A DNA stretch of 64,000 nucleotides from Methanosarcina sp. ERenArc_MAG2 (GTDB taxonomy: Archaea > Halobacteriota > Methanosarcinia > Methanosarcinales > Methanosarcinaceae), in contig JAMXHR010000017.1 in the NCBI GenBank assembly GCA_023955635.1, positions 248,001-312,000 on the forward strand, written 5' to 3'. Position numbers and translations under genes: made by a program. Under the pieces are notes generated by a model. The model ran no database searches. It had not been told where the DNA came from and worked only from the letters and a program-made list of their open reading frames with translations. Shown piece by piece: positions 47,914-57,323 of this stretch. Numbering within the stretch: the stretch's first letter is position 1; each line of letters starts with the position of its first letter.

Positions 47914-48546
47914 ATGACGACGAAATCCATGGCGGTGCATACATTGCGTAAAAATTCAGATGAAGAAAAACACCATATGGAAGCAATTCTGAAGCAGGTA
48001 AAAGATCCAGAGCTGCTTTCACAGATTGAAAAGGTCGTCCCCTTTCACGGCTTCCTTACCTCCGGGGCATTAATCGGCATTCAGATGCTTAATATTGCAA
48101 AGAGGGAACTCGATGTCCGGGATGGGGAGCGCATATATGTGACCTGCGAAACGAAAAGCTGCATGCCTGATCCATTCCAGATCCTTGCCGGAGCAACCGT
48201 TGGAAACAATGGGTTAAAGATCATGAATTTGGGGAAAATGGCGGTCACAGTAAATAAACAGGCGCCTGAAGGAGCGAACAGCATAAAAGGTGTCCGAATC
48301 CTCCTCGACCCTGAGAAGACAAAGGACTATCCCAAACTCCACGCCTGGTTCCTGAACACTGAAAAGCTCCCCCATGAAGAGGTTGTTCCCATCCTTCTGG
48401 CTGCAGGGGAAAAGGTGTATTCCTGGAAATCTGTGGACCTGGAAGTTCCGGTTCGAAAGAAAAAGCGGATACAGTGCTGTGAAAAATGTGGTGAAATGTT
48501 CATTCAGCATGATAATGAGCTGCTGTGCGGCGGATGCACAGAATAA
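47914..48546 (+). CDS. fmdE: Formylmethanofuran dehydrogenase subunit E
   Basis: About 210 residues. The N-terminal FmdE domain has VPFHGFLTSGALIGIQML and VTCETKSCMPDPFQIL. The C-terminus is a zinc-ribbon-like CCEKCGEMF followed by LLCGGC. It is the first gene of fmdEFACDB. In M. barkeri the E gene is cotranscribed with the molybdenum enzyme genes. Start uncertain: ATG at 47914, 47929 or 47977; none has a clear ribosome site. Confidence 0.9.
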   Translation: MTTKSMAVHTLRKNSDEEKHHMEAILKQVKDPELLSQIEKVVPFHGFLTSGALIGIQMLNIAKRELDVRDGERIYVTCETKSCMPDPFQILAGATVGNNGLKIMNLGKMAVTVNKQAPEGANSIKGVRILLDPEKTKDYPKLHAWFLNTEKLPHEEVVPILLAAGEKVYSWKSVDLEVPVRKKKRIQCCEKCGEMFIQHDNELLCGGCTE

Positions 48547-48563
48547 TGTTGAGAGGTAACAAA

Positions 48564-49603
48564 ATGCAAGAAGATATACGATTGTCTGTCTTTTCCGAAA
48601 AAAAAACAAACAACTGGTCTATTTGCCTGAAAAATGCATAGGCTGTGGGACCTGTGTACAGGCGTGCCCCAAAGGTAACCTGGCTGTGGGGGCCGTGGGA
48701 GTTATAGCAAGAGGGTTGCTGGATGCGGATTTCCTGGAAATAAAGAAGAGTGAAGAGTGCATCGTCTGTGGGATTTGTGCGAGAGTTTGTCCCACAGGCG
48801 CTCTTGAATTGAGGCAGGAAGGAAAAACCCTCAATGACAGATCCTATATTTTTGAGGCCATGAAGCCGACGTCAGTAAATGAAAACTGCGTTCACTGTGG
48901 ACTTTGTGAGGATATCTGCCCGCAAGGCTGTATTGAGGTAACCCGTGAGATTTCAAAGGACGGAAGCCTGAAGCTGGTTGGAAAGACCAACATTGATACG
49001 GATTGCTGTGTCCACTGCGGCTGGTGTGCTGCAGTGTGTCCGGTAAATGCTATATTTGTGGAAAAACCCTTTGCAGGGCGCTGGACTCGGGGCGAAGATA
49101 TCTGCCAGACCTGCCATACATGTATTGAAGTATGTCCTGCCAATGCTCTTTTCAATAAAAAAGCAAAACCCGGGGAAAGAGTAGAAAAGATTACGCATCG
49201 GCCTGATGCCTGTATTTACTGCGGGGCCTGTGCTGTTGCCTGTCCTGTTAACGCTATTGATGTCAGGAAAACTGCAATTCTCCCGGAAGTGGAGAAAAAG
49301 GGCGTTCTTGAGAAAAAGCTGCTTGAAGTTCCTGTTCCGGAAGCTCTGCTCCGCACCTGCCTGGAAACGGATGAAGCTGCATGCCTGGGCTGCGGAAACT
49401 GTGTTATTGTCTGTCCTGTAAATGCTCTCAATAGCCGTGAACTTGCTGCAGGGTACCTGAACGAGATGGACGAAAAAACTCTCCTTGAGGTTAAGAACGG
49501 GAGAATTTCGGTAGTAGACCAGGATTGCTGCGGAGCAGACGGAGCCTGCGCTATGATCTGCCCGGTTAATGCGATCTGGCTTGTGAAAAGAGAGGTGAAA
49601 TAA
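48564..49603 (+). CDS. fmdF: Formylmethanofuran dehydrogenase polyferredoxin subunit F (frameshift)
   Basis: About 346 residues when restored. The true start is the ATG at 48564 after GAGAGGTAAC. The frame breaks in a run of nine A (48598-48606), and one added A gives SEKKNKQLVYLPEKCIGCG. Seven classic C-x2-C-x2-C-x3-CP motifs (from CIGCGTCVQACP to CLGCGNCVIVCP) plus one atypical, CCGADGACAMICP, predict eight [4Fe-4S] clusters. It carries electrons to and from FmdB. Stop and the ATG of fmdA are adjacent. Confidence 0.92.
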
Positions 49604-51358
49604 ATGGCCGGAACAATTGCAATCAAAAACGGATACGTCTTTGACCCCCTCAACGAAATAAAAGGGGAAATTATGGATGTATTTATCAGGGACGGAAAAG
49701 TCGTAAAAGAGCTTTCTACAGCCGAACTGAAAAACGCAAAGGTTATTGATGCCTCAGGTATGACGGTCATGCCCGGAGGAGTCGACTCTCACTCTCACGT
49801 TGCAGGTGCAAAGGTTAATGCCGGCAGGTCGATGCGTCCAGAAGATCACTATAAAGCAACTCTTCAGAAGACCTCACTCACCCATTCCGGTTCAGGTTAC
49901 ACTGTTCCCTCGGTCTACAAACAGGGGTATGATTACGCAGCAATGGGTTATACAACTGTTTTTGAAGCTGCGGTTCCTCCTCTTGAAGCTCGCCACACCC
50001 ATGAAGAGATGCGTGCAACTCCGCTTCTTGACATGGGCGGGTACCTGATACTCGGAAACAACTTCTTTTTGATGCGTTACTTCCGGGATGGGGACATAGA
50101 AAAAGCTGCTGCTTATGTGGCCTGGATGATGAAGACCCATAAGACTTATGGAATCAAATGCGTCAACCCTGCAGGAGTTGAGAATTGGGGCTGGGGAAAA
50201 AACATAAGTTCTCTTGATGAGGCTAATATTCATTTTGAAATTACCCCAAGAGAGGTAATAAAAGGGCTTACCGAGGTCAATGAACGCCTTGGAATGCCAA
50301 TGCCCATCCATTTACATGCAAACAACCTGGGACATCCTGGCTGCTATGCAATTACTAAGGATTCTCTCAAAATTCCTGACGGAGTAAAGCCCAGGCAGAA
50401 TATGGACGTGGAATGGGCAGAGACTAAAATGGATCCCTCAAGGGATCGTTCCGTATACCTTACCCATCTAATGTTCAACAGTTTTGCAGGTACCACATGG
50501 GCAGACTGTGAATCCGGAGTAAAAGACATTGCGGACTACATCAACAACAAGGATCACGTGGTAATCGACAGCGGATGTACGCCCTTTGGAGAAGCCACAG
50601 TTATGACCGGAGACGGGCCTGCCATTCACGATCTTTACACGCTTACAGGAAACAAGTGGTCGAATACTGACGTTGAGATGGAAGGTGGATCAGGTGTCAT
50701 TCCCTTCACTTACCTCAAGTCCAATCCAGTACACAGTTTGCAGTGGGCAATGGGGCTTGAATGTCTCCTGCTTATTAAGGACCCCTGGAAGACCATCATG
50801 ACTACAGATAGTCCCAACGGTGGGCCGTTTACTAAATATCCGGAGGTTATGGCCTGGCTCATGTCCGAGGCTTTCAGGAAGCAGACTTTCAGTGAATGTC
50901 ACAAGTGGGCAAACGACAGGAGTGAACTTGGTGGCGTAAACCGGGAACTTTCCCTCTATGACCTTGCGATCCTGACCAGAGCCAACCCTGCTAAGACAAT
51001 TGGTATGGTTCATAGAAAAGGCTCTCTTGGAGTAGGTGCAGATGGGGATGTTACTGTCTACAACATAAACCCTCAGCAGTTTGATCCTAATAACTACGAG
51101 GTTCTCCTTCGGACCTTCAGGAAAGCAGAATATACCGTAAAGGGAGGAGAAATCGTGGCTGTTAGGGGAGAGATCGTTTCCTTGCCTGAGAAGCGGACTT
51201 ATTATTCCGAAGTACACGTAGAAGACGAAAAGGAAAAGAAGATGCTGGTCGACGTGAAGGAGTGGTTCAGGTACTATACCCTGGGCTTTGCCAACTATCC
51301 GACTCCGGAGAAATTACTGGCAAACCCGACTCCTATACAAGTTAATGGTGAGAGGTGA
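49604..51358 (+). CDS. fmdA: Formylmethanofuran dehydrogenase subunit A (formyl hydrolase)
   Basis: 584 residues, amidohydrolase fold. It hydrolyses formylmethanofuran to formate and methanofuran (or the reverse) at a dinuclear zinc site. Metal ligands visible: HSHV near residue 63, Lys in GIKCVNPAG (carboxylated lysine), HLHANN, LTHLMF, and Asp in MTTDSPNGG. Length matches the family. The frame is intact. Expressed together with the other fmd genes; only 4 bases separate its stop from the fmdC start. Confidence 0.96.
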   Translation: MAGTIAIKNGYVFDPLNEIKGEIMDVFIRDGKVVKELSTAELKNAKVIDASGMTVMPGGVDSHSHVAGAKVNAGRSMRPEDHYKATLQKTSLTHSGSGYTVPSVYKQGYDYAAMGYTTVFEAAVPPLEARHTHEEMRATPLLDMGGYLILGNNFFLMRYFRDGDIEKAAAYVAWMMKTHKTYGIKCVNPAGVENWGWGKNISSLDEANIHFEITPREVIKGLTEVNERLGMPMPIHLHANNLGHPGCYAITKDSLKIPDGVKPRQNMDVEWAETKMDPSRDRSVYLTHLMFNSFAGTTWADCESGVKDIADYINNKDHVVIDSGCTPFGEATVMTGDGPAIHDLYTLTGNKWSNTDVEMEGGSGVIPFTYLKSNPVHSLQWAMGLECLLLIKDPWKTIMTTDSPNGGPFTKYPEVMAWLMSEAFRKQTFSECHKWANDRSELGGVNRELSLYDLAILTRANPAKTIGMVHRKGSLGVGADGDVTVYNINPQQFDPNNYEVLLRTFRKAEYTVKGGEIVAVRGEIVSLPEKRTYYSEVHVEDEKEKKMLVDVKEWFRYYTLGFANYPTPEKLLANPTPIQVNGER

Positions 51359-51362
51359 AGTC

Positions 51363-52266
51363 ATGACAGAGGGAGTGCTTATTCATAAAAAAATATCGAT
51401 AGTAAACTAGAAGCAGTTATAAAATCTGATTCATTTACTGGAAAAAGTGCTGGAGAAATGGAAGAAGTGATGCTTATTCCTAAAAAAAGATTGACATTAA
51501 AGTGGAAGCAGATATTATAACTCCTGACTCCTTTGCAGGCAAAAATGCCGAGGAGATAGGAAAGCTGTCTGTCTGGCAGGGTCCAAAGACCTATCCTCTT
51601 TCTGAGTTTTTCGAAGTGAAAGGCAATGGAGGCAGTTCTGCAGCTGAGACTCTGATTCGCATAAAAGGCGACACAATGAGGGTCAAAAGGATCGGAGAAG
51701 GCATGAGTGCAGGAAAAATCGAAATTGAGGGTTCCGCAGGCATGCATGTAGGTACCGGAATGAAAGGAGGCGAGATCCTCGTTTTCGGAGATGCAGATTC
51801 CTGGGCAGGTATGGAAATGACAGGTGGACTCCTGCACATTAAAGGTAATGCCGGAGATCACGTGGGCTGTGCTTACAGAGGCAAATGGCACGGCATGAAA
51901 GGCGGGCGTATCGTGATCGAAGGCTCGGCTCGGCATCAGCTCGGAGGCGGCATGGACGGAGGGGAAATTCTTGTGGATGGCAATGTTGAAGGCTTCTGCG
52001 GGATCCGCCAGAACGGCGGGCTCATAGTTGTGAAAGGTAGAGCTCTTCGTGGAGTAGGCGCTGAAATGGCAGGCGGCACCATAGTTATAGGGGGCAAAAT
52101 AGAGCGCTTCTCTCCGGGTTTCGAATATGTATCTATGGAAAATAGAGTCACTTCGGGAGAGGTTGAGTTAATAGGTGAATTTAAGAAGTTCACAGGTGAC
52201 TATGCAATCAGCAAGCGGGCGAAAGGAATGCTTTACGTGGTTGCAGACGCAAACCCGGAGCTCTGA
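51363..52266 (+). CDS. fmdC: Formylmethanofuran dehydrogenase subunit C (duplicated N-terminus, two frameshifts)
   Basis: The body has the typical glycine-rich G-x-x-G-x repeats of the FwdC/GltS C-terminal beta helix (GMSAGKIEIEGSAGMHVGTG and on). The ribosome site GAGGTGAAG points to ATG 51363. Two runs of seven A (51387-51393 and 51482-51488) each need one more A to give a continuous frame. The result starts MTEGVLIHKKNIDSKLEAVI, then SDSFTGKSAGEMEEVMLIPK, then KKIDIKVEADIITPDSFAGK. The first 32 codons are a diverged copy of the following ones. If only the second copy is used, the start is 51458. Confidence 0.88.
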
Positions 52267-52276
52267 GGTGAGATAT

Positions 52277-52666
52277 ATGGAAGTATTACTCCTTACGGGA
52301 AGTACGATTGAAGAAGGCAGGCTTGCCAAAGGCGGGGACAAGTTCACGGAAGAGTACACTATGGAGTGTGCATCCTGCTGGATTTCTCCTGTGGATTTTG
52401 CGTCACTTTGTTCTCCTGATAAAGTAAAAGTAACAAGCAGAGACGGAAAACATTCTATTGTTGTTTATACGAAATGTACGGATTCGGTTTGTCCAGGGCA
52501 TGTGTTTATGCCGAGAGCCATCTGGTCGAATGTTGTCATCGATCCGGATACCCTTTCTACGGGGTCCCCTCTCTATAAGGGTGCCCCAGTAACAGTCGAG
52601 CCCGCGGAAGAAAAGGTTCTTAGCGCCGAAGATGTAGTGTTGAAAGTTTATGTCGGAGGGCAGTGA
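52277..52666 (+). CDS. fmdD: Formylmethanofuran dehydrogenase subunit D
   Basis: 129 residues from MEVLLLTGSTIEEGRLAKGG, GAGGTGAGATAT upstream. Molybdopterin-dinucleotide-binding domain protein that completes the cofactor site of FmdB (VCPGHVFMPRAIWSNVV, STGSPLYKGAPVTVE). It lies between fmdC and fmdB with 2 bases to the next ATG. Confidence 0.95.
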   Translation: MEVLLLTGSTIEEGRLAKGGDKFTEEYTMECASCWISPVDFASLCSPDKVKVTSRDGKHSIVVYTKCTDSVCPGHVFMPRAIWSNVVIDPDTLSTGSPLYKGAPVTVEPAEEKVLSAEDVVLKVYVGGQ

Positions 52667-52668
52667 GC

Positions 52669-53970
52669 ATGATTTTCAAAAACATAGTCTGTCCGGTCTG
52701 CGGGGCAGCCTGTGATGATATCCAGGTTGAATTCGGGGACGGAAAGATTGAAGCTAAAAATGCATGTAAGATGGGAAATGCCAAATTTCAGGAAGTTGTA
52801 AGTTCTCACAGGCTCAGGCAACCCCTTATTAAGAGCGGAGGAAAACTGACACCTGCAGCCTGGGATGAAGCTCTTGAAAAAGCTGCCGATATCCTTGTTT
52901 CGGCAAAACGTCCCCTGCTTTTCATGGGCAGTGAAACCTCCTGTGAAGCGCATGAAGTTGGGCTCAAGATAGGGGAATACCTGGGTGCGATTGTTGACTC
53001 CAATGCTACTATCTGCCACGGACCAACAGCCATGGGAATCCAGGAATCCGGAAAAGTCGGTGCAACTGAAGGGCAGAAGAAAAACAGGGGCGACCTCATA
53101 ATCTACTGGGGAACCAACCCTCTTGAATCCATGCCGCGGCAGATGTCAAGGTACGGGGTTTTCCCGCGTGGGTACTGGACCAAGCGCGGGCGTTTCGACA
53201 GGACAGTTATCACAGTGGACCCGAGAAAAACTCCAACTTCCGAAGCTTCAGATCTGCATGTGCAACTTAAACCCGGCTCAGATTATGAACTTATAAGTGC
53301 GCTTCTCACCCTGCTTCATGGAAAAACTCCGCATCCGTCGGTAGAAGAAATCACAGGAGTTCCTATCCCTGTAATGGAAGAGATGCTCGATATGATGAAG
53401 AATTGCAACTTCGGAGCTATCTCAGTAGGGCTTGGTCTTTCCTCCTCAATTGGGAAACACAGGAATGCCGAAATTGCTATGAATCTTGTAAAGGAGCTGA
53501 ACAACTATTCCAAGTTCACCCTTGGAGCTCTCCGAGGCCACTGTAACGTTGCAGGCTTTAATCAGGTCGCCTCCTACATGTACGGCTATCCTTTCGGGCT
53601 TGACTTTACACGCGGGCACCCGCGTTACAACCCAGGAGAATTCACAACCGTGGACCTTCTCCGGGAAAAGGATGTGGATGCAGCCTTTGTGATGTGCGCT
53701 GACCTTGTTTGTCACATCCCTGCAGACTGTGCGTCCTACCTTGCCGAAATCCCCATGGTCTGCCTGGACATCGCTCCCTGTCCGACCACAGTTGCCTCGG
53801 ACGTTGTACTCCCGGGAGTCATTGATGCTATGGAATGCGACGGGACCTTCTACAGACTTGACGATGTGCCAGTGTACTTTGAACCTTTCACGGGCTCGCC
53901 TTTCGAGTTCACTCAGAGCAACGAAGACACCTTAAAACAGCTCTTTGCAAAGATTAAAGCAAGGAAGTAA
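52669..53970 (+). CDS. fmdB: Formylmethanofuran dehydrogenase catalytic subunit B
   Basis: 433 residues from MIFKNIVCPVCGAACDD. The N-terminal C-x2-C-x3-C plus later Cys binds a [4Fe-4S] cluster. The Mo/W-bis-pterin site contains Cys in NATICHGPTAMG, so this is the cysteine and not the selenocysteine type. It reduces CO2 to formate (or the reverse). The fmdEFACDB order is that of the molybdenum isoenzyme of M. barkeri, supported by the nearby mod genes; the metal actually used cannot be proven from sequence. Last gene of the operon. Confidence 0.95.
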   Translation: MIFKNIVCPVCGAACDDIQVEFGDGKIEAKNACKMGNAKFQEVVSSHRLRQPLIKSGGKLTPAAWDEALEKAADILVSAKRPLLFMGSETSCEAHEVGLKIGEYLGAIVDSNATICHGPTAMGIQESGKVGATEGQKKNRGDLIIYWGTNPLESMPRQMSRYGVFPRGYWTKRGRFDRTVITVDPRKTPTSEASDLHVQLKPGSDYELISALLTLLHGKTPHPSVEEITGVPIPVMEEMLDMMKNCNFGAISVGLGLSSSIGKHRNAEIAMNLVKELNNYSKFTLGALRGHCNVAGFNQVASYMYGYPFGLDFTRGHPRYNPGEFTTVDLLREKDVDAAFVMCADLVCHIPADCASYLAEIPMVCLDIAPCPTTVASDVVLPGVIDAMECDGTFYRLDDVPVYFEPFTGSPFEFTQSNEDTLKQLFAKIKARK

Positions 53971-54120
53971 ATTATTTGCCGTTTTTCTTTCTGCATATAA
54001 GCTGAAGGAAAAACAATATTTAAGGATGGGAGTAGCGTCTCCCTCAATCTTTTTCTCGAAAGTTTATAGTACTATTTGTTTATTCATATATTTACTCACA
54101 TATTTATTTCTATATTTATA

Positions 54121-54170
<50 letters not shown>

Positions 54171-54211
54171 GTTCCATTTTTAAGACTTTTATCCTGAGGT
54201 TCCCGCGCCTT

Positions 54212-54937
54212 TTAAGCCGAATATATTATTGCATGATACTTGTATTCGTAATACATTGATTGTACAAAAGTAATTTCAAAACTATATTTATTTGCTATCT
54301 TTTTAATTATATTGGGATTATGGGCAAACCCGAGAATATCGTTTGGGCGATTATTCAAGCTTGCCGATAACATAACCTTAAACTCAAAACCAATTTTGCG
54401 TAAAATATACCAGACGTCTGCATCTTGTGAGAACAGTCCTATTTTCCATAACGGGTATAAGCGGGGGTCCAATATGTCGAAGAACACTATTTTACCCCTT
54501 TATTAAGATGACTTAATGCATTAAAGATAAAGCTATCAATTTCTTGCAATGTTAAATACTGAAGGACTCCAGTTGCAGTTATCCGATCAAAGGAGGATTC
54601 CAGTTTGTCCCAGACAATTTTGTCGTCAGCCTGGATTAACGATATATTCCCACATTTTTGTTCCCTGATTCTTTTGCTTGCTTCGTCAAGCATGGATGCG
54701 GAAAAATCAACTCCTACGAGCTGCTCATATTCCGGAGCATAGTAAGTAAGTAGTTCGCCTGCACCGCATCCAAAGTCAAGAAGTGTTTTACCCCCTTCAG
54801 ATGGAAAAGCTTTTCCTCAGCTTCCATAGAAAGAAATTCCTCAGCTGAAGATCTGTGGCCGCCATCTATCCGACCTGCGAAAAACTCTATCCAGAAATCC
54901 TTTTTCTTTGATAATTTTTTTCATTGTCCTCAAACAT
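54212..54937 (-). pseudogene. Broken class I SAM methyltransferase
   Basis: Reading from ATG 54937, pieces in several frames give MFEDNEKNYQRK, FWIEFFAGRIDGGHRSSAEE, TLLDFGCGAGELL (motif I), EQLVGVDFSASMLDEASKRI, FDRITATGVLQYLTL and a C-terminal part ending at 54212. At least three frame changes (near 54905, 54798 and 54487) are needed. The last two could be one-base errors; the number suggests decay. The N-terminus and strand 4 differ from the LLWTL family. Confidence 0.7.
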
Positions 54938-55205
54938 ATAATTTATGCTCCCAAATCTTCCTTTTTATAAATTTCCCCTTATAATATCTCAACGTGATTT
55001 ATTATTTAAAAGCTTATAAAGCTTATTCCGTAGCTTAAATATAAGGGTAGTTATTTCCAAATAAAGTTCGGTAGAAAATCAAATGTACTTTTTTAGGGAA
55101 CCATTATTCACTTTAATTGATGGAAAAAATAGAAATAATCTTCAGTTTGATAGTGAGTTAGTGAATTTAAAAGAACCCCAGTTAAACTTAGATTGCAGAG
55201 TTATG
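54938..55205. other. AT-rich spacer
   Basis: No gene or repeat is recognised. Confidence 0.35.
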
Positions 55206-55679
55206 TTATTTTTTCAAAGTTCCGACAACCGAATAATCCTTTAATATTTTAGCCCCATGTGGTGCGTTGTCCATTTTTTCAGTGAGGTCTGTCCCAGCAT
55301 TGCATCCATTATGACTTCCATTTTTCCAAAGATCACTATCAGATACATTATAGACCTGACCTTGATAGGCAACGTATGCTTTTCCATTTTTACCGTTGTA
55401 CTCTGCAAGTTCTTCAAGCGTATATTCCTTTATTTTCGATTTTTCTGTCATATTCTGCATTTCAGTTGCAGTTTGTCTTTCAATTGCCTTTTCTCCAGTT
55501 GGAGTAACTACTTCAGCCGGAGTTATTTCTGTAACAGGAGTTTCCTTTATAGCTTCAGCCGGAGTTACAGCCTGTTCTGGAGTTCCTGTTTCATTTGGAG
55601 TTACCGGTTTATTTCCCGCGCATCCTATTGCGAGGAATACACCGAATAACACTATCAATATAACCAGTGCCCTTCTCAC
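55206..55679 (-). CDS. Lipoprotein with cytochrome b5-like domain
   Basis: 157 residues. Signal peptide MRRALVILIVLFGVFLAIGC with lipobox, a Thr/Pro/Glu-rich linker (VTPNETGTPEQAVTPAEAIK), and a C-terminal 75-residue domain. YTLEELAEYNGKNGKAYVAY, QGQVYNVSDSDLWKNGSHNG, then DLTEKMDNAPHGAKIL follow the cytochrome b5 heme/steroid-binding pattern. One His lies in NGSHNG and one in APHGAK, the usual places of axial ligands. It is probably an extracytoplasmic heme protein; the partner is unknown. Confidence 0.75.
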   Translation of the reverse strand: MRRALVILIVLFGVFLAIGCAGNKPVTPNETGTPEQAVTPAEAIKETPVTEITPAEVVTPTGEKAIERQTATEMQNMTEKSKIKEYTLEELAEYNGKNGKAYVAYQGQVYNVSDSDLWKNGSHNGCNAGTDLTEKMDNAPHGAKILKDYSVVGTLKK

Positions 55680-56030
55680 GATTTCACCTCCTACAATATA
55701 GTTATTGCATCCTGAAGTGATTTCGTAGATTCAAAACCAGTTGAAAGTTAAATGCACGATATAACAGCAGGCGATGCAAAAGTTAAACGTTAAGTAAACT
55801 CCAATTCCATTTTGGTACTGTAGAATGATTACGTGAAATGAACCAAATTCAAAGTTGAAGTAAAATGGTAACCCATTCGTACACGACATAACTGTACTAC
55901 GAAAAATTAAAAAATTAAAATGGGTTTTGGAATAAAACAATATTTTTAAAATTATTATTTTAAGTGAATAAAGTATAAAACTAAAAAATTTAAAAATTAT
56001 TTTATGCTCTGTCACCATTTTGCCTAAAGA

Positions 56031-56072
56031 ACTTACGCAGTTGAGCTCTGAGACCAGTAGCATAAAAGTCCT
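56031..56072. repeat. Minimal GGACTTACGC-family MITE end
   Basis: ACTTACGCAGTTGAGCTCTGAG followed within 35 bases by AAAAGTCCT. It looks like an internally deleted copy about 110 bases before the surface protein gene. Confidence 0.4.
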
Positions 56073-56179
56073 GTCTATTATGTTTCACTTTGCACAAACT
56101 CGAAACTGCTTGATTCTGAGATTAATTTAAACAATAATAACAATTAGAATCATTAAGTAACTGATAAGGTCTGATTAAA

Positions 56180-57181
56180 ATGCTCAAAAGAAGGAAGATT
56201 GGCAAATGGCTGATACTTATATTTTTTATTTGTTTTTTATCATCTGGTTCTGCAAGTGCAGATGATAGCAAATTGAATAATTCCGAATATAATGAAATCT
56301 CTGATCCTTCTATAAAGGAATTTGCAAATGATTCCTCGTTCATAGCATACAGGGGAACCTTACCAGAAGCAATTGATCAGGAGTGGGAAAATTCAATTGC
56401 AGATTGCTGGCTAAATCTTACACGAATTGGGCCATCATATTCCGAATTTGACAGTTCTATAACAAATGTTGCTGCCAGTAATGTAATAATAATTGAATTA
56501 GACTCCACCTATAAAGAAGAAGTAGATGACTCAAGAATTGACGAGATCTATCAGAAAATTGATAATTACTGCGAACAGCAGGAAGGTATAAGTGAGATCC
56601 CTGTGGTCTTTATGTGGGCACAGGATGAGGAGGTCATCTCGTTGCCGGACTATGGTCCTGAGGCTTTTGAAGAAGCTAAGAAACTGTTTCCAGGGTTCAT
56701 AACTGCTCGAGGAACAATGCCTGAAATTCACCAGGAGGAAGAAAAAAGGGAATGGATAGATTTACTTACCAATTGTAGTCGGTCACGTTCTCGCCCTGCA
56801 GAAATTAACCCGTATTTAACTGCATTCGGTGGTCCTGTTAATAGTTTTGGAACCGACATTCATGGATATTTAATAGTAGGTTTTGAGCCATCCACTCCAG
56901 AAAAGGTAAATGAATTAGTAATTGATAAAATATATCAAGTAATAGATGAACACTTTGAACAGAAAGGCATAAGTAATGTACCAGTCGTTTTTATTTTTGT
57001 ACAGATAACAGATGATTTAGCACCAGCTGATGGATCTGATGCGGATGAAAATAATGATAACAATTTGTCAGATAATAAAGAAGAGATTGCTGGTAATGAG
57101 AAAATTAATCAAATGCCTGGCTTTACTTCAATAATGGTCATTTTAGGGCTTTTATTGTTTCTGATGGTCAAGTGTTCATAA
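56180..57181 (+). CDS. Surface protein with duplicated domain and PGF-CTERM-like tail
   Basis: 333 residues. Signal peptide ending GSASA. Two homologous domains of about 110-120 residues follow. They begin FIAYRGTLPE and FITARGTMPE, and end IDEIYQKIDNYCEQQEGISE and IDKIYQVIDEHFEQKGISNV, each followed by PVVF. Then comes an Asp/Asn-rich linker and MPGFTSIMVILGLLLFLMVK, a PGF-CTERM-like signal typical of archaeosortase substrates. The protein would be exposed and anchored by a lipid after processing. Domain function not recognised. Confidence 0.8.
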   Translation: MLKRRKIGKWLILIFFICFLSSGSASADDSKLNNSEYNEISDPSIKEFANDSSFIAYRGTLPEAIDQEWENSIADCWLNLTRIGPSYSEFDSSITNVAASNVIIIELDSTYKEEVDDSRIDEIYQKIDNYCEQQEGISEIPVVFMWAQDEEVISLPDYGPEAFEEAKKLFPGFITARGTMPEIHQEEEKREWIDLLTNCSRSRSRPAEINPYLTAFGGPVNSFGTDIHGYLIVGFEPSTPEKVNELVIDKIYQVIDEHFEQKGISNVPVVFIFVQITDDLAPADGSDADENNDNNLSDNKEEIAGNEKINQMPGFTSIMVILGLLLFLMVKCS

Positions 57182-57323
57182 TGTTCTTTTTTAAAGCTTC
57201 ATTTTGCCAGATATCTCTGGAGTTTCTCCAGGTTTTTTCTACCCTTTTTTCTACCCTTTTTTTCCCTCCCTAATTGTACCTCTCCCGAGTTTTGCTTCGC
57301 TCAAGAGAGGACTAATTCTTGTT

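Noticed and set aside
49216..49770. 184-codon frame antisense to fmdF/fmdA
   Set aside because: Shadow of real genes with strong family matches on the plus strand.
52669..53970. Possible selenocysteine at the FmdB active site
   Set aside because: The codon in NATICHG is a plain Cys codon and no in-frame TGA is present.
55731..56063. 110-codon minus-strand frame between the b5-like lipoprotein and surface protein
   Set aside because: AT-rich low-complexity translation with no start signal; it overlaps a MITE end.
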